From: Sambucus nigra
Lineage: Eukaryota > Streptophyta > Magnoliopsida > Dipsacales > Adoxaceae
Direction: 5' to 3'
Assembly (NCBI GenBank): GCA_949130495.1
Contig: OX422210.1
Coordinates: forward strand, 633,954,585-634,018,584
DNA: 64,000 nt
Under the pieces are notes generated by a model. The model did not search any database, was not told the DNA's origin, and worked only from the letters and a program-made list of their open reading frames with translations. Each line of letters starts with the position of its first letter. Positions within the stretch are counted from its first letter, which is position 1. The translations under genes and the position numbers were made by a program. This document shows, piece after piece, positions 22,251 through 33,072 of the stretch.

Positions 22251-23754
22251 CTACATCTTCATCAAGAGATTAACTAGCCAAGTGGTAACAAACTCTACAT
22301 AATTTTTCAAAAAAATCCCTTCTCCACTATTAACGTGCGCTGGAACAGTTTCACAACCCTCATATACTGTATCAACCACGATCTGACACTCACCCTCCTC
22401 CAAAGGTCGATTATGTACTAAAGTTCCTATGACAGTGGACATGAGCATGCATATCCCAATGACAAATTTGCCGCTCAGGTCCTGTATATAGTATTTCTCG
22501 CCATAGTCACCATGGATTGTTAATGATGATCCAAGACCTGTGCCATGCAGAGGCACTGAGAAAGGGAATATTGAAGGAAGAATCGGAATCTATGGGGGGA
22601 ATGGAGAACGAGAAATTTTTTGAGGAATCCCTGACATCTGTGGAGGGAAACCGGGATGCATTGGGGGCTACAGGGGCATATAACCGGTTAAAAGGGACAC
22701 AATATGTGCAAGTTTATCATTCACACCTTCCAATTATTTCGAAGCCCCATTATATCCCCTTCAGTCCTAGATTGATGTTTATCGTTGGACGTGAAACGCT
22801 TATTAACAGAAGAAAGCTCGTCCATGAGAGGTGTGGTGTGTTTGAATCTTGATTTTAACATATGCGACCCCAAACCTCTTGTCCTCCCTCTGTGGTCCTT
22901 CCCAAAGGTTTGTGCGATGGCATTATTGTCAATATCATCGAACGAGATTGAATCTTATTGAATACTGATAGACTCTATTGATTCTATAGTCTTGGCCAAG
23001 TGAGGAGGGAATTTGTTATCTTTGTCTCATCTAGCATGCACAAGTTGGCCCTATTCGGTGTCTTTCCTTTATTCTGATTGCCTTTCGTAACGGTCAACCA
23101 CCCATTCTTTAAATATTCATAAGATTTCGAGCCAAGCCGATAGACATCAGTTTTTTTAGCCCTATTCTGCTTGTCTTTCTCCCTCTGCACCATTTTGGAG
23201 TCCTTCGCCTCATTCTCCAGAAAATCATTCCATTGAGAGACTGGAATCTTAATGTTCGAAGGAACCTTGTCTTTGAGTGCCAAATGTCGGAGCTTGATGC
23301 TCCCTTAGGGAAATGCTTATGACTAAGGTTTCTCTAATATGTTCAGAGTTATTCAGCAACCCGAGAAAGCACCTTATTTTTTTATGGGCAAAAATGAAAA
23401 CCATTTGATGAGTTGCTTTCCAATTGTCGGCTCCTCCCACTCCCACATTCATTTTTCCAAGGATAAACATTGGGCTTTAAACTGTTGAATGTGATTCTTA
23501 TCCCCCATGGGGTTATTTCCCAAAAAAGAGAACCTAATGGGCTTTTTCTCAACTTCCCCGACAGTTTCAGGAGCGTTGGGCGTGTCTGTATGATTAGTGG
23601 GAGTACCTTGCCTACTGCAACTCAGAGTAGGGGAGTGAACAGTTTGTGGAGTAGGGGAGTGAACAGTTTGTGGAGTTGAGTATTTCTCACCAATTGGTGA
23701 TGAGAATTCTCCTTGTGGATGTTGGTTGTTGTTGGTTCCATTACCGCCCAACAT
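22251..23754 (-). pseudogene. TnpA-like (Transposase_24, Ptta/En/Spm) protein, fragmented
   Basis: Fragments in order: 23754-23449 with a duplicated TPQTVHSPT and a Thr/Pro-rich tail; 23283-22984 with IPVSQWNDFLENEAKDS and KDKQNRAKKTDVYRLGSKSY, resembling the Transposase_24 core (K..NR.K....HT.GS+S); a Pro/Met-rich part in the frame near 22720-22560 (MPLHGTGLG at its end); and the C-terminal 22556-22251 (LHNRPLEEGECQIVVDTV-like end). In En/Spm, TnpA binds the subterminal repeats. Frameshifts divide every part. Intron positions cannot be separated from decay. Confidence 0.7.
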
Positions 23755-23833
23755 TATCTATAAATATAATAAAAGTTAAATGTGTACCTATAATAATAGA
23801 TGCATAATTTTAAAGTTCAATATGAAAATATAA

Positions 23834-24205
23834 CTAACAAAATAATTTTTTTGACCATATATTATAATCTACCTTTCCATGGTAAGATTTTAACAAAAGT
23901 TTAATGTGTCTGATCTCCATCCATTCTGGATTTATTTTTAAAAACCTATGAATTTTTTCGCATGACCAATTAGGAGGAAGCGTATCTATATTGGATGCAT
24001 AGATGTCAGCGATATGAGCTCGAAATCTCATGCTTTTCATCCTATTGGGAAGATCGAGTTTGACGTGTATATGTTGTGAGACATCACAGTCTTCTTCAAC
24101 GATCTTTGTACGTAATTCTATCCATAATGGGTGAATTTTTTTTGGCCTTCTGATTCGTATCGAATATTGCATATTTCCGCCCGTTATCTTTATGCATTCT
24201 AGCAC
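23834..24205 (-). pseudogene. unrecognised coding region of the CACTA element, downstream half
   Basis: A 123-codon open frame starting MLECIKITGGNMQYSIRIRR and containing NWSCEKIHRFLKINPEWMEI. Neighbouring decay suggests it was once longer. It lies on the same strand as TnpA and TNP2 and is separated from a similarly unknown frame (26070-25756) by a probable LTR, so the two may be halves of one protein. I recognise no domain. It may be an extra exon of TnpA or an unrelated captured gene. Confidence 0.4.
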
Positions 24206-24230
24206 TTTTACGGTCCTAAATGCCTATAAT

Positions 24231-25751
24231 TGTGATCATTAACCATAAAACCTTGGATTTGGATATATACATGCTTTGCAGGGGTTATTTGTGCTTTTGT
24301 AGGTATTGGAACGATAAAAGTGAGGTTCGGTTGCATTTCGGAGAAGTTCCGTCGTCGAATGCTACTTCAAGGGCAATTTGGTCTTTTTAAACTCACTATT
24401 TTTTATGGAATGAAGTTACCAACATGTATATCATCAAATTATCTTTCCATGGCCACTGACCGTGCGTCATTCTGACTTCGTATGTGGAAGTTATGCCCAT
24501 TTCCGGAAGGTTTCGGTATTTTCTTCTACTTCAAGGGCATTTTGGTAATTTCATACTGCATAATTTGGAGGGTTTCAAAACAGAATCATGTAGATAATTG
24601 AATTAGCTTCGCATCATTTCTGACCACGCCTCATTTCGATTCCGTATGAGGGAGTTATGGCCATTTCCGTGCAACGCATCAAAATTGGTTCGGAGTGGAA
24701 AAGGGGGCTGCCTCCAGCCCAAGGCAAATTCCAAAAGTGAGGTCGACCGGTCCCAAAATAGAGGTCGACCGGTCCATCAGATATGGACGAAAATTGACTT
24801 ATTTTGGGTTTTTTGGCTTGGTTTTGTTGGGGGTTTATTTTGGGGTATAAATAGAGTGTTAGGGGCGTTTCTTTGGAGATATATATTTCATTTTAGATAG
24901 GATATTTTAGGGTTTTGTTTTGGGAGCTTTGGCCCTTCTCTTCTTCTTTGGGTTTATACCCATTTGTATGTAAGTTACTATTCATTCATCCTCTTCCTTT
25001 AATTAATGCTTTATTTCTTTGTTTAAGCTTTGTTCTCTTGATTTATTGCTTTGATTTATTAGTTGTTGGTAGTTTAATTCTTGTTTTCTTTGATAATTAG
25101 TTGTTTTAACTTAGTTTCATTTATTTGTGCTTTTAATTATGTGTAGTCGCTAATTTAGTCTAGGTTGTGTCGGATTGAACTCATTCCGGGTTGACATGTT
25201 GCTTTGCTTTGGTGATGGTGTTTATGGGTCTATTTCGGGTGCGTTGTCCTAGTTATTATGCCTAGGGGATTTGACAGGGCATATCATGTATGTTCTGTGC
25301 TTACGACCTTGCGTGCATAATTTTCGGGGTATTTGTTGACACCAAAATCGTATTAGGCTTTTATGCAAATTTAGGGGTGTGACAACTCTTGATTTACTTA
25401 ACTGTCGAAACGAGACGCAACCTTAATAACTCGTCGACCCATGTAACCATTTTATACTAATTAACTCGGGTGAGGGATATTCGACGCAACCTATAGTTTT
25501 TATTCTCTTTATTAATTTAGTTTAATTTCCCTCGCCTAGGTTAATCTTTCCCTTTCATGCATCTTTTCTTTTAGTTTGTAATTCACCTTTTACACTTTTA
25601 TTTCGGAATATTAAACCTTATAAATTCTAACAACTTGTCCCTGTGGATTCTCGATACCCGACTTACCGCTCTACTTGCTCCGCAAGTGTAGTTGTAACTT
25701 AGGTTTTTGTATTGAGTTGGCGAAACGAAAACAACGATTAGCGTCTTTACA
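24231..25751 (+). mobile_element. probable solo or partial LTR inside the CACTA element (ends uncertain)
   Basis: This stretch interrupts the minus-strand coding region and has LTR-like layout on the plus strand. It has a direct repeat of GAGGTCGACCGGTCC (24740 and 24763), then a TATA box (GGTATAAATAGAG at 24844-24856), then a T-rich leader. Near the end is GTCCCTGTGGATTC (about 25640-25655), a phrase I associate with the 3' part of plant Gypsy LTRs. I could not find a clean TG...CA pair with a matching target duplication, so the limits are approximate and the lineage is open. Confidence 0.5.
24844..24856 (+). promoter_or_regulatory. TATA box of the probable LTR in the CACTA element
   Basis: GGTATAAATAGAG is close to the plant TATA consensus and lies about 65 bases after the second GGTCGACCGGTCC repeat. 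Confidence 0.6.
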
Positions 25752-25755
25752 CGCG

Positions 25756-26070
25756 CTACTTTTCACACTCAATCACCTTCTCTAACAGCGTAAGCAAGGT
25801 CAGTGCTCTATCGGGAGTATGTATGCGATATATATATTGTACAACTTCATCCCAACATTGTGGTAGGGAAAACATAATACGATCGAACAAATACTCTTGC
25901 TGGAGATGAACTCCATGGTTTACAAGGTAGTTAAATTGTTCGATCTTCCCATTCCCATACCAATAAATCGGAGTACCCACTTTATGAGGATCATTAATGA
26001 AAGAGGTACGAGTGCGGACTAATTGCAGCCTTTCATACTCTTGTTGCCATCGATTATCACCGTGACTCAT
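25756..26070 (-). pseudogene. unrecognised coding region of the CACTA element, upstream half
   Basis: A 104-codon frame from an ATG at 26070 (MSHGDNRWQQEYERLQLVRT) that continues PHKVGTPIYWYGNGKIEQFN, LVNHGVHLQQEYLFDRIMF and LPQCWDEVVQYIYRIH. The codon pattern and hydrophobic spacing look like real protein, better preserved than its neighbours. It ends two codons before the probable LTR insertion. A GA-rich stretch and AC microsatellite upstream (26540-26870) could be its 5' untranslated region. No domain recognised. Confidence 0.45.
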
Positions 26071-26084
26071 TTTTCCTGAGAAAA

Positions 26085-26213
26085 ATGAACGAGGGCGTGA
26101 ATATGATTCCTATAAATAATGGCTCTAATGAATCATTAACTAGTTATTACGTACGAGGGCATGGAGATGATTCCTATAAATAATGGCTCTAAGGAATCAT
26201 CAACAGTTAATTT
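26085..26213. repeat. 65-bp tandem duplication
   Basis: ACGAGGGCGTGAATATGATTC at 26089 recurs as ACGAGGGCATGGAGATGATTC at 26154, each followed by the same CTATAAATAATGGCTCTAA and GGAATCAT-like end. Confidence 0.85.
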
Positions 26214-26369
26214 ATTATGTTTTGAATACCTACTTTTGTCATTTAAACCAACAATCCCTAAAATCAACCCTAAACTTAACCCTTATGTTTGGTATTTTTT
26301 TAATGGAGAGGTATTTTTTTAATGGAGATGTATTTTTTTATTTTAGCACCAAACTTAAACCAACAATAT

Positions 26370-26515
26370 CCATTTAATTCAAATTTGCCATAGTTTGAAA
26401 ATCAAACCAACAATATCCATAAAATTAAAATTTGCCCTAGTTTGAAATCCATTAAATTAAAATTTGCCCTAGTTTGAGATCCATTAAATTAAAATTTGCC
26501 CTGGTTTGAAACTTA
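26370..26515. repeat. minisatellite of about 31-50 bp, 4 copies
   Basis: The phrase AAATTTGCC(C/A)TAGTTTGAAA recurs four times with CCATTAAATT spacers; the last three copies are spaced about 31-32 bp. Confidence 0.8.
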
Positions 26516-26539
26516 AAACTGGCATTAGTCATATATATA

Positions 26540-26775
26540 TATTTTTTTCTAGAATACACGCACAATACACACAATGATAATGTATACACACCTACATACA
26601 CAATACACGTATACACACATATACATAAAAATACACACATGTATACACACACACATACACACAAATACACACACGTATACACACAGTGATACACACACGT
26701 ATACGCACAAACAAAAATACACACACACAATGAAATAAATAATAAGGGTTTGGAAATACACACAGATAATAAATA
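26540..26775. repeat. AC-rich microsatellite (TACACACA)n
   Basis: Imperfect ACACAC, TATACACAC and ATACACGT units fill this stretch. The cysteine/valine-rich frames through it are artefacts. A GA-rich part (GAGAGAATGAGAGAG, about 26785-26850) follows. Confidence 0.9.
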
Positions 26776-26934
26776 ACAAGAGAAGATTGAGATTACCTTT
26801 GAGATTGAGAGAATGAGAGAGCTTGAATTGAGAGAATGAGAGAGACGAAATCGGCGAAGAGAGGGAGGGAAACCAAGGGTTTGGAAATTTTTGAGGGAAA
26901 TAAAAAATTATTTTGCGATTTTTAAGTATAAAGT

Positions 26935-27345
26935 CATGGTCACGGACCTAAGTCGTGACCAAATGACGTGACCCCTTTATTTTTAACACGTCAACGTGGA
27001 AATAAGACTATTGTCACGATCGAAAACCGTGACTCACTTCCAAGAATAGTCACGGTCCTAAGTCGTGACTATATTGGTGTGTATTTATGTTTGTGGTCAC
27101 AACTATGATCCGTGACCCCATATGACCACATTTGGAGGGAAACTTGGCGTCATAATGGTCACAGCTGGGTCACGGTTGTCAGCCGTGACCCATGCGAGTC
27201 ACGGTCAAAGGCCGTGACCACCTAAAAGACGATCCATGGCTACACTGAGTCTTGGAATTGGTCATGACCATTTTGGATATGGTCACGGCTTTGTGCCGTG
27301 ACCAACTGGTCATGGCTATGGGTCGTGACCCTTTTTTTGTGACCA
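26935..27345. repeat. right subterminal repeats of the CACTA element
   Basis: Facing pairs such as GGTCACGGACCTAAGTCGTGACC, GTCACGGTCAAAGGCCGTGAC and GGTCACGGCTTTGTGCCGTGACC are spaced every 30-80 bases up to about 20 bases from the terminus. They match the left-end motif, as expected for transposase-binding sites. Confidence 0.88.
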
Positions 27346-27740
27346 TTTTCGGTATTTGGCGTAGTGCGAGGACCAAACATATAATTATTTTTAATTAGGG
27401 ACTAAAATCCAAACAAGTATACCTAATGGGGACTAAAACCCAAATAATCCTGTTTTATCATTCACGATTTCGTGTTCCAATAAATGGCCCTCTCAAATGC
27501 TCTAGCAATAGGGGTTTATTTTGCCAATCCCTCCCCCTCTAGTATGGGCATATCTGATTTCCCAATGTTAGCATCCTTTAAGCTCTCTTGGAAGAATTGT
27601 GACAACCCGCATATTTTGATATTGGATGTGGCTAGTCCCCATTGTCAACCTATGTCGGGTGTAGATACCCTATCCCAGTACCCCCTAATATACCTTCTCA
27701 AGTCCCTAACACTCCTTCTCCCTTCGCAAACTCTAGGTCA

Positions 27741-28575
27741 TACTCTGAGTACTGATTTGGAGGCTACTGAGATCTCTCGAGCCTCGTTTAACTCTGGTCA
27801 ACTCTCCAACCTGAGTGAAGCTCAATGAAACTTTAAGGGCTTTAAATCCCCTTTCCAATAGTCTGTGTTGTGCACAAATCAACCTTGTGGTTTGCACGAA
27901 GGATCGTTTATACTCTGAATACTGATCTGGAGGCCACTGGCTGCTCTCGAGCCCCATTTGACTCTATTAAACTCTCTAACCTGAGCAAAGATTAATGAAA
28001 CCTTGAAGGTATCTGAATCCCCTTTCCAATGGTCCGTGTCGTGCTTAAATCGGCCTCACAGTTCGCGCGAACAATCATTTCTACTATAAATACTGATCTG
28101 GAGGCCATTGTGCGCTTCCGGTCCCAATTTTACTTTGATAAACTATTCAACCTAAGTTAATCTCAATAAGACCTTAACGGGGTCTGAATTATATTTCTAA
28201 TGGTCTATGCCATGCGCGATTCGACCTCACGGTTCGCACGAATGACTCATTTTATTCTGAAAGACCACCAAGCACTTCTGGGCCCCTAATGATCTTCATC
28301 AACTCTCCAAACTGAGCGAAGGTCAATAAAATCTCTAAGGGCTTTAAACCCTTTCCAATGGTCTATACTGTGCATAAATCAGCCACACGGTTCGCACGAA
28401 TGACCCATTGCACCGATACCCCACGTCTAGGGACCATCAGACTCATTCGAGGCCTGTTTAAATTCAGTCAACTCCCGAAATCGAGAGTGGCTCAATGGAT
28501 TCTTGAAGGGCTTTGAATTACCTTTTCAATGGTCCTGATCGTGCGCGATTCAGACTTATGGTTCGCATTTTTGCC
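27741..28575 (+). repeat. about 170-bp tandem array (5 diverged copies) in the Tat LTR
   Basis: Unit starts lie at about 27741, 27911, 28082, 28253 and 28407. Shared landmarks per unit are TACTGATCTGGAGGCC, CTCGAGCCC, AACTCTCCAACCTGAG, CCTTTCCAATGGTC and GGTTCGCACGAA. Copies diverge towards the right and one is about 15 bases short. The array ends about 155 bases before the TATA-like box. Confidence 0.88.
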
Positions 28576-28730
28576 TATTTTTTTCCAAAAAACTCCATTC
28601 CGGACCGTCTATAAGCACCCTAGACCCCCTGCTTATCGATAGGTTATACTTTCCTTGCCCAACAAGGCAGGCATTATATCGATCGGTAGGCCAGAGTCCA
28701 TGTCGATCGGCACCTCAACCCTAAAGTGTA

Positions 28731-28740
28731 CTATTTAAGG
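28731..28740 (+). promoter_or_regulatory. TATA-like box of the Tat LTR
   Basis: CTATTTAAGG lies after two GTCGATCGG-type motifs (28680 and 28702). Assignment is by position and sequence only. Confidence 0.45.
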
Positions 28741-30011
28741 AGCCCATGACCGCACTCCTGAAGGAGGTCCTTTTCAGCAGTCGACAAACATTCTCTCGAA
28801 ATCAGAGCGTCGTCATTACCAAAAAACATATTTTCCTAGATTATCCCACCTCACTTTCCTCCCACATTTGGTCACTTACCTCATCCTACTATACCACTCT
28901 TATACCACTAAAAAATCAGCCTACATATCTCCCAAATTCAGCAACAAAAGTCTTCTTGAAGGTCCATCCCTAACTCTTTTCTTGTTTATTCCTTTTGTGT
29001 AATTCTTCACTTTATTCTCGTTGTGTGGTATCTTTTAGTCTTGTTTCATTACCTAACATCAAGTAATATCCATTTTTATCATTAGTATTTCACACAACTT
29101 ATTTTCATAAAAAAATACCAAAAAAGACAAAAAAGGGTTTACTTGTAAATTCCAAAAGTAAGACTTCCTCATTTTCTCACACTTGAACACATTTTTCTCA
29201 AAAGCACTCAAAGAGGAGTCTTGAATTTAGGTTTTTGAGTTGAACGCCGCCCCTATGATATATTTAAGCTACTTAGACTTTGATGCCCCTTAGACTACGT
29301 AGGCATCCCGGGCCGATCCTGGGATCCGAGTCCTCCCTTTCCATTTTATGCCTTTTACATTCTAATATATCTATTTTGTGAGCCTTGAACTCCTACATAT
29401 TTGTGTTTTGTCCAACATGCACATTCGTTTTCCCATAGCGATTCTTGATTCGACAAACACTCACATCATATGTTTATGTTATTTTGGGTACACTCCTACG
29501 GATGATTCCACTCCGTTTTTCCCATGACGCAAGTTGAATGACCCCCTTATCCCGTTATTCATGTTACACACATGTACACACACATCACGCTTTGGAGAAA
29601 TAATAGAAAATTAACATAGCCCATGAGAGACCGAAAGGGATAAATGGGTGCCTAACACCTATCCATTCTATAACTTAGTCCTCGAACCTTTGAATCACTT
29701 GGTTTCGTATGCATCAGTATAACCTGGATGTCGTTCTCTCATGACGGTTACATTTTTTTCGTATTTTGAGCAAAATAGGATAGAGATTCCATTCCATCAT
29801 GTTATCCCCTTTTGACAATGACCAATTTTAAATCTGAGGCAGCCCGCGAAGACGCCAGCGTGAGTGTCAGAAGGAGAACTCCCATATCCTCGAATTACCA
29901 GCACGTTCATTGGCGGGAAAGATAGGGAGACTCCTCTAAAGATGACTTTTCCATCCCGTCCTGATTTTAGTCCTGACTCGCGCGGGACGAATTCGACCTG
30001 GATGGCCACAG

Positions 30012-30029
30012 TGGCGACTCTGCTGGGGA
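30012..30029 (+). promoter_or_regulatory. primer binding site of the Tat element (tRNA-Arg type)
   Basis: TGGCGACTCTGCTGGGGA, the PBS sequence known from Ogre-type elements and complementary to a tRNA-Arg 3' end. It fixes the right end of the LTR. Confidence 0.88.
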
Positions 30030-30031
30030 GG

Positions 30032-30036
30032 CTTTC
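30032..30036. repeat. target-site duplication CTTTC (left) of the solo LTR
   Basis: Repeated exactly at 33068-33072. Confidence 0.92.
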
Positions 30037-33000
30037 TGTAATACCCCGTATTTTTATGGCTTTTAAAATTGGGGATTTATTGAATTTAATTGAGATATTA
30101 ATTTAATATTAATCCGGAAATTATTTTTTAATATTTACTAGCATGATGTGAGTTAGTAATTATTGGAAATTTGTTGAATATTACTATATGAGTAAAGTAA
30201 TATATGAGATTGGTTTGATAAAAAATTGTCACGAGTGAATAAAATGGCAATTATGGAAATTTAATTCGGGACGCGCCTGTGTCGTGTCAGGACTAAATTA
30301 TTATTATTAAAGTGAATAAATTATAAGTCATTCGTATAGTCGTTTTGAGTGCGCCAAAGTGTATGGAAGGGTCGAGATAGTCAGAAAAGTGTACTCGGGG
30401 GTTTAGTTTGGGTCTCAGAGCATTTTTAGGCCTAATTGACACCCCGGGAGGGTATTTTAGACATTTGGTATTTTCAGGGAATTAAACCCACGAATTTTCT
30501 TAGTATTTATTAGCCATTTAGAGTTGTCTCTTGGGGTTAACAAACACAAAGCCTAATCCATCCATTAGAGAATAAGGTGAAGTGATTAGAAAAGAAGGTG
30601 AAGAGATTTGAGAAGAAGGTGAAGAGTCTTCAAGCAATCAAAGGCCTAAAACTCACCGGATTTCATAGCCACCACCACCAAAACGTAGATCGCATGACGA
30701 GGAACGCATTTATATAATTTTCATCAACAAATCATATCCTTGAATCCCAGACAAGTATCTATCTTTCTAAATTCCAAGTTAATATACCTTCCATGTTAGT
30801 CTAGGAATGAAAATCATATGTTTTAATGGAAGAATTATATATTTTGGAAGAGAATTTATATGTGTTGTAGAGAGAACCCATGGAGTCTAAAATCTTGATC
30901 ATATGTAGAGGATTACCCATGAATTTATTATGATATTTGGGAATAAAATCTTGATTAAAATAGAGGGTGGTGATTATTCATGCAAATTTGGTTTTATAAA
31001 GAGATTTGAGATTAAACCCCTTTTTGATTGATTCGTTGAGGATTTATTGATGTCGTTACGTTAGAACTTGTTTATATATATTGATTATACATTTAGATTA
31101 CTTTGATGGGAGTTTAGGATGAAATTATAGAGGTTTGGAGGGGTTAAAATGGTTGAACCCGTAGGTTGAATATTGCAAAAAACTGGGCAAGAACTTCTTG
31201 ATCGATCGATCGACCCCCTTTCCTCGATCGATCGATCCCTCCTGGAGAAGTGCATATTTTTCTCCTTTTTGTTTAGTTCGGTTAAAATGCGTAGGAACCC
31301 TTCTTCATCATTGATAGAGTATAATGGGTTATGCAGAGGAACAATAGGGTCTAAGTAGACTTCGTTGAGTGAAATTAATATGAGATGAAATTGTGGGTTA
31401 ACGGGGAGTTATTTATACTTTGGGAATTGTGCGTACGTTTACTAAAAGATTGAGACTCGTGAAAGATTTAGACTAGAAGGTAAGTGAGGGTATACCTACT
31501 GAAATTTATACTTAGTGAGAAAGAATACTTCGAGAGATGAGAAGTAAGAACGAAGTAAATAATAAATGAGAATAAAAGAGACGAATCCATTATGAGAAAT
31601 AATTGTGTAAAATTTGTGTTGAGAATGGATAATAACAATTATGGGTCGTGGGCGAACCTAATTTGGGAAATATGAATATTTATATATATGATTGTGTGAT
31701 TGTGCATATATTATGTATCTGTGTATGAAATACCTAGCTTACTTGCTATCGACGGGAGGTTTGCGCGTGAGGAAAATCATATCCTGATTAATCCATGGGA
31801 TTTTTGATTTGTCGCTCGAGAACATAGGACTATGAAAGACTTATCGGTGTGTTGATAAGTTCGTTGACTATGGGAACGTAGGTATGTGCGTGACCCGTGG
31901 GTATGATAACTATGTTCGCCTCCAATTAATTGTGATTTGATATTTGTGGTTCGAGGAATCTTTACCGAACCTATAGTCCCCTATACAGCGACGTGGTGTA
32001 TTGGGACAAGATAGCAGAGTAATGCAGCACCGCAGCTGTGTCTCGGGGTGCAGTATATTATTTATATAAAATAGTGAACATATATATATATATATATACA
32101 CATGTGATGATAACTACTATGTGGCTAAAGTAGAAATGTAAGATAGTTATGTATGAAAACACTTAGTTGAATTGAATTAATAAGGGACTTATCCATGTTG
32201 AATCTAAATGGATATATATATATGTTTATAACATCATTATATGTATTATAAGGTTAATATGTGGGAATAATTTGGTCTATAAATAATGGATACATGTGAA
32301 TAATCTAGTTAGCGTGGGAACTATAACTAGGATGTCCTAGAGGTACGGTAGGAGTGCACACTAAATGAGAAGTGATGATTCTCAAGAGAGTGTCGCATAC
32401 TAACATGGTTGTGATATTAGCCGGTAAGCATTTTAAATACATGCTAAACTATTTTTAAAACTGTTTTACACTCGGGCTCTGACCCGTTTTCTGTCATTTC
32501 TTTCTCTTTTGTATATATATGTATGTATTACAGGTGCCCAGCCACAGGGGAGTCATGCTTAGGTTCTTTGGATTGGACGTGCTGCAGCTTATGTGGGAGT
32601 TGCAGGCCCTTACTTTAGACGACTTCGTCATTGAATCAGTTCCTACTTTAGATCTTCATAGTTAGGGCAAGTGTCGCCCGATTTCCTATTACAATTGGAT
32701 TTGTCAGAGATTTAGGATATTTCCAGCATTCGGTACTCCTCGGGAGTTAACTCTTGTCAGAATTATTTCATTTATAGTTCATAATTTGGTTTGGTTTATC
32801 TAGATGGTTTAAATGGTAGTGTAGTTATTGTTATCCTTTTATTTATGTGATTCTTAAACTGTTATTATTAAAAAGGTTTTCATATTGGTATTTAATAAAG
32901 GAAAAATGAGGTTTTAAATGGTTTTGACACTTAGCTTAATTATTTAGGGTGTTCAAATTGGAAATATTATTTTGCGACAGTGATGCTGAGAATGAACCAA

Positions 33001-33067
33001 TCGTTCACCTGGTTTTTAATTTAATAAAGGACTGATCACCCGGTATTTAATTAGGCGGGGTGTTACA
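30037..33067 (+). mobile_element. solo LTR of a Tekay-type chromovirus (3,031 bp)
   Basis: It starts TGTAATACCCCGTATTTTTATG and ends AATTAGGCGGGGTGTTACA, like the LTRs of elements A and B, and has a perfect 5-bp duplication CTTTC. It is clearly related to the element A LTR along its length but far more diverged than the two A LTRs are from each other, so it is another family or subfamily. No internal sequence remains, which is the footprint of unequal recombination between two LTRs. It contains a GATC palindrome hairpin (31199-31237) and the conserved GGGCTCTGACCC block (32473-32690). Confidence 0.93.
31199..31237. repeat. palindromic hairpin in the solo LTR
   Basis: GATCGATCGATCGA (31200-31213) and TCGATCGATCGATC (31224-31237) are perfect inverted arms of 14 bp separated by a C/T-rich loop of 10 bases. 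Confidence 0.9.
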
Positions 33068-33072
33068 CTTTC
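33068..33072. repeat. target-site duplication CTTTC (right) of the solo LTR
   Basis: Matches 30032-30036. Confidence 0.92.

Larger units (their letters stand above)
17571..27366 (-). mobile_element. CACTA (En/Spm) DNA transposon, about 9.8 kb, non-autonomous by decay
   Basis: The left end is CACTACACCAAATTGGGCG; the inverted right end is CACTACGCCAAATACCG. Flanking triplets are TGA (17568-17570) and CGA (27367-27369), a 3-bp duplication with one change. Both ends carry dense subterminal GTCACGG/CCGTGAC repeats. Internally, on the minus strand, are a TnpA-like gene (Transposase_24), a TNP2-type transposase with Transposase_assoc, DUF4218 and DUF4216 parts, and an unrecognised coding region further upstream. 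All are broken by stops and frameshifts, and a central part of TNP2 is missing. A probable LTR is inserted at about 24231-25751. Confidence 0.92.
17403..27451. mobile_element. foldback MITE of about 250 bp, split by the CACTA element
   Basis: The left part (17403-17570) starts AGGATTATTTGGGTTTT and the right part (27367-27451) ends in its inverted form (AAAACCCAAATAATCCT). The arms continue as inverted matches inward (TATATGTTTGGCCCC against GGACCAAACATATA). The centre CACTTTTAGCGACACTTTT pairs with AAAAGTATCGCTTAAAGTG, both on the left of the CACTA insertion. Taking the CACTA element out would leave a nearly perfect hairpin element. I could not assign it to hAT or Mutator: flanking duplications are not clear. 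Confidence 0.7.
27598..30010 (+). repeat. 5' LTR of the Tat element (left end inferred)
   Basis: The right end, GGCCACA at 30004-30010, is set by the PBS one base later. The left end is placed at TGTGACAACCCGCA because it is the nearest suitable TG before the LTR-like sequence. It holds a 170-bp tandem array (27741-28575), a TATA-like CTATTTAAGG (28731-28740) and the phrase TACGTAGGCATCCCGGGCCG (29299) known from Ogre-type LTRs. Confidence 0.65.

Noticed and set aside
22517..22852. 111-codon plus-strand ORF
   Set aside because: It is antisense to the Pro/Met-rich part of the TnpA-like pseudogene and has no recognisable feature.
26452..26779. Two overlapping cysteine/valine/tyrosine-rich minus-strand ORFs resembling membrane or Cys-rich peptides
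   Set aside because: They are translations of the AC-rich microsatellite in two frames; no start context or unique sequence supports a protein.
27741..28575. CRISPR-like array from regular repeats
   Set aside because: Units are contiguous, about 170 bp and diverged, without short constant repeats and unique spacers; the context is a plant LTR.
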